Of a stretch of DNA of 64,000 nt, positions 59,630 through 64,000 are shown one piece after another; position 1 is the stretch's first letter; each line of letters starts with the position of its first letter. The notes beneath the pieces were generated by a model, which was not told where the DNA came from, ran no database searches, and saw nothing but the letters and a program-made list of their open reading frames with translations. The position numbers and the translations under genes are program-made. The DNA lies in NCBI RefSeq assembly GCF_006274605.1, contig NZ_CP040846.1, positions 965,041 to 1,029,040 of the forward strand, in the 5' to 3' direction. The DNA comes from Thermococcus indicus (GTDB taxonomy: Archaea; Methanobacteriota_B; Thermococci; Thermococcales; Thermococcaceae).

Positions 59630-60087
59630 AACACCCTCGCGTAGCCCCACTTCCTCACGCTCGTCAGGATAGACGTTTCCGTGCTCCTTATTCCCTCTAT
59701 TCTTCCGAGCTTCTCAATAAGGAAGCTCTCCAGCTCCTGAAGGTCCTTAACGGTCACTTGCATGAGTATATCGTGTGCCCCGGTCGCTATGCCCAGAACG
59801 TCCACCTCCGGAAGTTTGCTCAGCTCCTCCGCGGCCTTCTTCACCCTGCTTGGCTCCACGTCAACGGCTATGAAAGCAACGATTGAGTAGCCTGCCTTGA
59901 ACGGATTTATGAGTGCTGAGAACTTTCTTATAACTCCCCTCTCGATGAGCTTCCTCACCCTGAGCCTCACCGTCGATTCTGGCACTTTCAGCCGTCTGGC
60001 TATCTCGGAGTAGCTGGCCCGCCCGTCCTCCTGGAGGATGTGGAGTATCATCCTGTCCAGTTCGTCAAGGTGCTCATTAGTCCTCAT
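59626..60087 (-). CDS. Lrp/AsnC family transcriptional regulator
   Basis: A 153-residue regulator: HTH (RASYSEIARRLKVPESTVRLRVRKLIERG) at 20-50 and a C-terminal RAM ligand domain (FIAVDVEPSRVKKAAEELSKLPEVDVLGIATGAHDILMQVTVKDLQELESFL). Divergent from the PLP enzyme gene, which it probably controls. AGGTGA precedes ATG 60087. Confidence 0.94.
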   Translation of the reverse strand: MRTNEHLDELDRMILHILQEDGRASYSEIARRLKVPESTVRLRVRKLIERGVIRKFSALINPFKAGYSIVAFIAVDVEPSRVKKAAEELSKLPEVDVLGIATGAHDILMQVTVKDLQELESFLIEKLGRIEGIRSTETSILTSVRKWGYARVF

Positions 60088-60137
60088 TTTCTCACCTCAA
60101 TTTTTGTCGATATTTTGCTGTTCTTTTAACTTTTTCT

Positions 60138-60167
60138 GCGAAATTAGCAAAATTAAGGCGAAATTGC
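60138..60167. promoter_or_regulatory. Direct repeats in Lrp/aminotransferase promoter
   Basis: GCGAAATTAGC (60138-60148) and GCGAAATTGC (60158-60167) are direct repeats 20 bases apart, i.e. two helical turns, in the 117-base divergent promoter. Good candidates for cooperative Lrp binding. Confidence 0.5.
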
Positions 60168-60204
60168 TATTAATTCCAAACGCGTATAGCATTACGGTGA
60201 GAGC

Positions 60205-61548
60205 ATGAACTACCCCCGGAATAAGGAGGAGGTTCTGGAGCGCTATTCACGGGTTTTTCCGAGGTCGGCGCGCGTTACCTATGCTCCGATAGTGGGTGTT
60301 AAAGCCCAGAACGCTCGCGTCTGGGACATAGAGGGCAGGGAGTACATAGACTTCCTGAGTGATGCGGCGGTGCAGAACGTTGGGCACAACAATCCCAGGG
60401 TTGTCAATGCCATAAGCGAGCAGGCGGAGAGGCTGATACACTTCACCTTCATCTACGGCTTCCCCGTTGAGCCGCTCCTCCTGGCCGAGAAGCTCGCCGA
60501 AATAGCGCCGATTGAAAGCCCGAAGGTAAGCTTCGGCATGAGCGGGAGCGACGCCAACGACGGGGCAATAAAGCTCGCGAGGGCCTACACCAAGAGGAGG
60601 ACCATCCTGAGCTACCTGAGGAGCTATTACGGTGCAACCTACGGTGCGATGAGCATAACAGGCCTTGACTTCGAGGTTCGCTCAATAGTGGGCGAGCTGA
60701 GTGGTGTTCACTACATTCCGTACCCCAACTGCTACCGCTGTCCCTTCGGGAAGGATCCAAAGACCTGCAAAATGGAGTGCGTTTCCTACATTAAGGAGAA
60801 GTTCGAAGGGGAGGTTTACGCGGAGGGAACTGCCGCTCTCTTCGCCGAGCCGATACAGGGCGATGCTGGAATGGTCGTTCCGCCGGAGGGCTACTTCAAA
60901 AAGGTGAAGAAAATCCTCGACGAACACGGGATTCTCCTCATAGTGGACGAGGTTCAGAGCGGCATGGGAAGGACGGGCAAATGGTTCGCGATAGAGCACT
61001 TCGGCGTTGAACCGGACGTGATTACGCTCGCGAAGCCCTTGGGCGGCGGTCTTCCAATAAGCGCCATAATAGGGCGCTCCGAGGTTATGGACTCCCTCCC
61101 GTCGCTTGGACACACCTTCACCCTCAGCGGCAATCCCGTGACGAGCAGGGCGGCCCTGGCGGTTATCGAGGAGATAGAGGAGAAGGACCTGCTCAGGAGG
61201 GCGGAGAAGCTCGGGAAATACACCAGAAAGAGGCTCGAGAAGATGAAAGAGGAGCACCAGCTCATCGGCGACGTTCGCGGCCTCGGCCTGATGCTCGGCG
61301 TTGACCTCGTGAAGGATAGAGAGACAAAGGAGAGGGCCTACGAGGAGGCCAGAAAGGTCGTCTGGCGCGCCTACGAGCTCGGCCTAGTCCTTGCGTTCCT
61401 TCAGGGCAACGTGCTGAGGATTCAGCCGCCCCTCACGATAGAGGAGGAGCTCCTCGAGGAGGGCCTCAACAGGCTGGAGCAGGCGATATCTGACGTGGAG
61501 GAGGGCAGGGTTCCCGACGAGGTTCTGACGAAGGTTCAGGGCTGGTGA
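60205..61548 (+). CDS. Class III PLP-dependent aminotransferase/racemase
   Basis: A 447-residue fold-type I enzyme: [32 protein letters not shown], the PLP Asp in [17 protein letters not shown] and the Schiff-base Lys in [15 protein letters not shown]. Thermococcales have several such paralogues, which include ornithine/GABA-type transaminases and amino-acid racemases; the substrate is not clear here. A Cys pair ([17 protein letters not shown]) is an unusual insert. The divergent Lrp supports an amino-acid role. Confidence 0.92.
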   Translation: MNYPRNKEEVLERYSRVFPRSARVTYAPIVGVKAQNARVWDIEGREYIDFLSDAAVQNVGHNNPRVVNAISEQAERLIHFTFIYGFPVEPLLLAEKLAEIAPIESPKVSFGMSGSDANDGAIKLARAYTKRRTILSYLRSYYGATYGAMSITGLDFEVRSIVGELSGVHYIPYPNCYRCPFGKDPKTCKMECVSYIKEKFEGEVYAEGTAALFAEPIQGDAGMVVPPEGYFKKVKKILDEHGILLIVDEVQSGMGRTGKWFAIEHFGVEPDVITLAKPLGGGLPISAIIGRSEVMDSLPSLGHTFTLSGNPVTSRAALAVIEEIEEKDLLRRAEKLGKYTRKRLEKMKEEHQLIGDVRGLGLMLGVDLVKDRETKERAYEEARKVVWRAYELGLVLAFLQGNVLRIQPPLTIEEELLEEGLNRLEQAISDVEEGRVPDEVLTKVQGW

Positions 61549-61624
61549 TTGACATTTTTCTGTCTATTTCTCTCACTTCCGAAAGCTTTTTAAACAAACC
61601 TTTACACAGATTGAGCGGGCTTTA

Positions 61625-62926
61625 ATGGAAACCCTTGAGACGATGAAAGGACCGGTACTGAAGGTTGGAATCGAGGATAAGGTTGAACCTTCAAAGGCTT
61701 TGGTTTTTGGCCTTCAGCATGTTCTCGCGATGTTCGGTGCCACCGTCACCGTGCCGCTTGTCGTCGGCGGTGCCGTTGGTCTGAGCGGCTCCGAGATTGC
61801 CCTCATGATACAGGCAGTTCTGCTGGCGATGGGCATCGCAACGCTGCTCCAGACGACGATAGGTTCCCGCTACCCGATAGTGCAGGGCTCAAGCTTCGCC
61901 TTCATCCCGGGCCTCATAGCGATTGGCTCAAGCCTCGGAATGGCGGCTGTGCAGGGTGCCCTCATAGTTGGGGGCCTGATAGAGGCCGCCATCGGATGGC
62001 TCGGGATAATCGGTAAGGTCAGGAAGCTCTTCACCCCGCTGGTTACGGGCGTCACGATAACGCTGATAGGCTTCAGCCTGGCCGACGTCGCGGTTAAGAA
62101 CGTCTTCAACTTCTACGCAGACCCGTCCGGGGGGACCATCGCCAGGGCAACCCTGGTCGCGGTCATAACTTTCCTCACGACGGTTTTCGTTGCCCTGCGG
62201 GCGAAGGGAAGCCTGAAGGCGATGCCTGTCGTTGTGGGTGCTGCAGTTGGCTACCTTGTGAGCGTTCCCCTCGGCCTCACGGACTTTGGACTGGTAAAAA
62301 GCCTGCCGGTTGTGAGCATCCCAAGGCCCTTCCCGTGGGGCGAGCCGGCCTTCGACACAACGGCGATAGTCCTGCTTCTCTTTGCCTTCATGGTGAGCAT
62401 CATAGAGAGCGTCGGGGACTACCACGCGATAGCGGCCGTAACTGAGTCCGAGATAAACGAGAGGCGGATAGCGAGGGGCATTGGGAGTGAAGGCTTAGCC
62501 TGTTCAATAGCCGGTCTCCTCGGCGCGTGCGGAACGACGAGCTACTCCGAGAACATAGGCGTTGTCGCGCTGACCAAGGTCGGCAGCAGATACGTGGTGC
62601 AGGTGGGGGCGGTTATCCTCATACTGCTCTCGCTGCTCCCGAAGTTTGGGGGAATTCTGGCATCAATGCCCGCGCCGGTTCTCGGCGGCCTGACCTTAGC
62701 CCTGTACGGAATGATAAGCGTCACCGGGCTTAGGCTGATAAAGGAGAGGGTCGAGTTCAACGACAGGAACACGCTGATACTGGCCGCCGCGCTGATAGCA
62801 GGCCTCGGCGCACCCCAGCTTCCGGCGGAGTTCCTGGCGGCCTTTCCGAAGATAATCGCCAGCATTCTGGAGTCGGGGATGGCGGTCGGAGCTCTCACGG
62901 CCATAGTGCTCGACAGGCTCCTCTGA
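61625..62926 (+). CDS. NCS2 family uracil/xanthine permease
   Basis: A 433-residue membrane transporter with about 14 helices; LVFGLQHVLAMFGATVTVPLVVG at the N-terminus, QGSSFAFIPGLIAIG, and the signature AFMVSIIESVGDYHAIA, all typical of NCS2 nucleobase carriers. TATA-like CTTTTTAAAC lies near 61585-61595. The exact base is not deducible, though uracil is common. Confidence 0.92.
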   Translation: METLETMKGPVLKVGIEDKVEPSKALVFGLQHVLAMFGATVTVPLVVGGAVGLSGSEIALMIQAVLLAMGIATLLQTTIGSRYPIVQGSSFAFIPGLIAIGSSLGMAAVQGALIVGGLIEAAIGWLGIIGKVRKLFTPLVTGVTITLIGFSLADVAVKNVFNFYADPSGGTIARATLVAVITFLTTVFVALRAKGSLKAMPVVVGAAVGYLVSVPLGLTDFGLVKSLPVVSIPRPFPWGEPAFDTTAIVLLLFAFMVSIIESVGDYHAIAAVTESEINERRIARGIGSEGLACSIAGLLGACGTTSYSENIGVVALTKVGSRYVVQVGAVILILLSLLPKFGGILASMPAPVLGGLTLALYGMISVTGLRLIKERVEFNDRNTLILAAALIAGLGAPQLPAEFLAAFPKIIASILESGMAVGALTAIVLDRLL

Positions 62927-62964
62927 GCCCTTCTTTTTATGGGGTAAAATGCAAAAGAAAGGAA

Positions 62965-63540
62965 TCACCAGATTACCTCTTCTTCTGCCGGGGCTGGCGC
63001 GGGCTCTTCCCCAAGCTCCGCCGGCATCTTGTTGAACCCTATTATGACGAAGACGCGCGCGATCAGGAGCAGCAGTAATCCAACGATGATTACGGCAGTC
63101 AGTGCGCCCCACCACACCCACGTGGCGGCGTCTTTGAACTCCCTGGTGCCGGTTATCTCGTACATCGCGAGCCAGGCCCTCTTCTGGAAGTAGGCAGCGC
63201 CTATTATCAGGGCCACAAACAGTATGAAGAGAAATATCGCCAGTCCTATCCCTGCCGATTCGCTGAGGTGCCATCCCGCCGGGACGAGGGCAAAAGTCCC
63301 GAGTAGTAGAGCGACGATAACAATTAGACCACCTACGGCAAAGATGACACCGTAGAGGTAGTTCTTAAAGGGTCTTTCGTCGCCTACGGCATCGCTTATT
63401 CCCTTCAGCGCCAGCAGTATCAGGATGAAGCCGATCAGCGAGACCACACTGCCGATGTACGGTATAAAACCGCCGATGAGGCTGAGGATTGCACCCCACA
63501 TTCCCATGTTCTTTTCGCTGCTGAGGTTAGCAACGGCCAT
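62965..63540 (-). CDS. DUF996 family membrane protein
   Basis: 191 residues with four to five transmembrane helices; MGMWGAILSLIGGFIPYIGSVVSLIGFILILLALKGISDAVGD is characteristic of DUF996, ending in a Pro/Glu/Ala-rich tail (ELGEEPAPAPAEEE). ATG 63540 is favoured over 63549 from family starts. It is a tandem paralogue of the next gene. Confidence 0.8.
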   Translation of the reverse strand: MAVANLSSEKNMGMWGAILSLIGGFIPYIGSVVSLIGFILILLALKGISDAVGDERPFKNYLYGVIFAVGGLIVIVALLLGTFALVPAGWHLSESAGIGLAIFLFILFVALIIGAAYFQKRAWLAMYEITGTREFKDAATWVWWGALTAVIIVGLLLLLIARVFVIIGFNKMPAELGEEPAPAPAEEEVIW

Positions 63541-63606
63541 TGAAACCACCGTATGAAAATCAACCTCAAGCTTAAAAACGTTACCTAAAAGAGTGAGAAG
63601 ATGGGC

Positions 63607-64000
63607 TTACGACGCCGTGTTCATTGGGGTTGTTTCAAGTTCCTCCGGCAGGTTCGCGAAGCCTATTATCTGGTATATCGAGGCCACAAGGAGCAGTATA
63701 AATCCGACGAGGATTATGGCGGTCAGCGCACCCCACCAGAGCCACTTTGCAGTGCTCTGGAATGCGTCAACGCCCGTTATCTCATACATCGCTTCCCACG
63801 CCTGCTTCGCGAAGTATACTCCGATTATCAGCACGGCCACGAACGCCAGGAAACCGAAAATCAGCATTCCCGCGCCGAAGTACCCCATTGGGTGCCTGAG
63901 TGGTTCACCCCATGCGATTGAGGCGTTCGCCATCGACAGAACGCCGATGACTACGAGAATTAGGGCTAGAATGACACCAACGAAGGCCACCACTATTGAG
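63607..64000 (-). CDS. DUF996 family membrane protein, partial
   Basis: The frame is open through the right window edge, so the N-terminus is missing. The visible part (VAFVGVILALILVVIGV; AKQAWEAMYEITGVDAFQSTAKWLWWGALTAIILVG; NLPEELETTP) is strongly similar to the neighbouring DUF996 protein (AWLAMYEITGTREFKDAATWVWWGALTAVIIVG). The pair arose by tandem duplication. Confidence 0.75.
   Translation of the reverse strand, partial: SIVVAFVGVILALILVVIGVLSMANASIAWGEPLRHPMGYFGAGMLIFGFLAFVAVLIIGVYFAKQAWEAMYEITGVDAFQSTAKWLWWGALTAIILVGFILLLVASIYQIIGFANLPEELETTPMNTAS

Noticed and set aside
1..64000. CRISPR array, tRNA, rRNA or IS transposase
   Set aside because: No regularly spaced direct repeats, no cloverleaf-like sequence and no transposase motif were found by eye.

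Overview
The window comes from a hyperthermophilic euryarchaeon of the order Thermococcales, most likely a Thermococcus. Evidence: archaeal housekeeping genes (prefoldin beta, RpoP, L37Ae, TIP49/RuvB-like ATPase, a KEOPS Pcc1 homologue, a Brix protein), a tungsten-type aldehyde oxidoreductase, the archaeal phosphoglycerate mutase ApgM, several DUF996 membrane proteins, GGTGA-type ribosome binding sites, TATA-box promoters and tightly packed overlapping genes. No rRNA, tRNA or CRISPR array was seen.

Layout. 1-12.1 kb: a partial AAA ATPase behind four palindromic operator-like sites, argF, a DUF996 protein, thyX interrupted in frame by a LAGLIDADG endonuclease-like insert, an NhaC antiporter, HIT, ApgM, a DUF2202 protein and an aldo-keto reductase. 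12.2-16.7 kb: a four-gene overlapping operon, more AT-rich than its surroundings, that joins a proteasome-beta-like Ntn hydrolase to two unknown proteins and a large protein with a nuclease-like C-terminus. This is a candidate undescribed system. 16.7-25.2 kb: an AOR-family enzyme, a decayed gene, a secreted protein, a tRNA-binding OB-fold protein, a DHH phosphoesterase coupled to a HEPN/MNT pair, and prefoldin beta. 25.3-31.1 kb: a phosphate uptake operon pstS-(TIM barrel)-pstC-pstA-pstB-phoU-phoU, in which pstA carries a 2-base frameshift. 31.1-38.3 kb: RNA and translation genes, a 760-base hairpin-rich gap, queE, paired zinc-ribbon membrane proteins and TIP49. 38.4-46.5 kb: small membrane proteins, a CARF-like/PIN gene pair, a thiol-redox cluster (lipoprotein thioredoxin, CcdA, CPYC protein) and metabolic genes.

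46.6-48.5 kb and 56.3-58.2 kb: hcp with a divergent HTH regulator, and a DUF438/DUF2249 pair. The two promoters share an identical 15-base operator, which suggests one stress regulon (probably nitrosative) split by an insertion.

48.7-56.3 kb lies between these two halves and is the most striking region. It holds a secreted protein with a C-terminal nuclease-toxin-like domain, followed by an array of at least seven divergent members of one protein family (some tandem-fused, one broken), an orphan second copy of the toxin tail sharing 52 identical bases, and a chimeric gene remnant. I read it as an archaeal polymorphic toxin with an array of immunity genes, shaped by recombination. 58.2-64 kb: a cupin, an M24-fold protein that has lost metal ligands, an Lrp regulator divergent from a class III PLP enzyme, an NCS2 permease and two DUF996 proteins, the last cut by the window edge.
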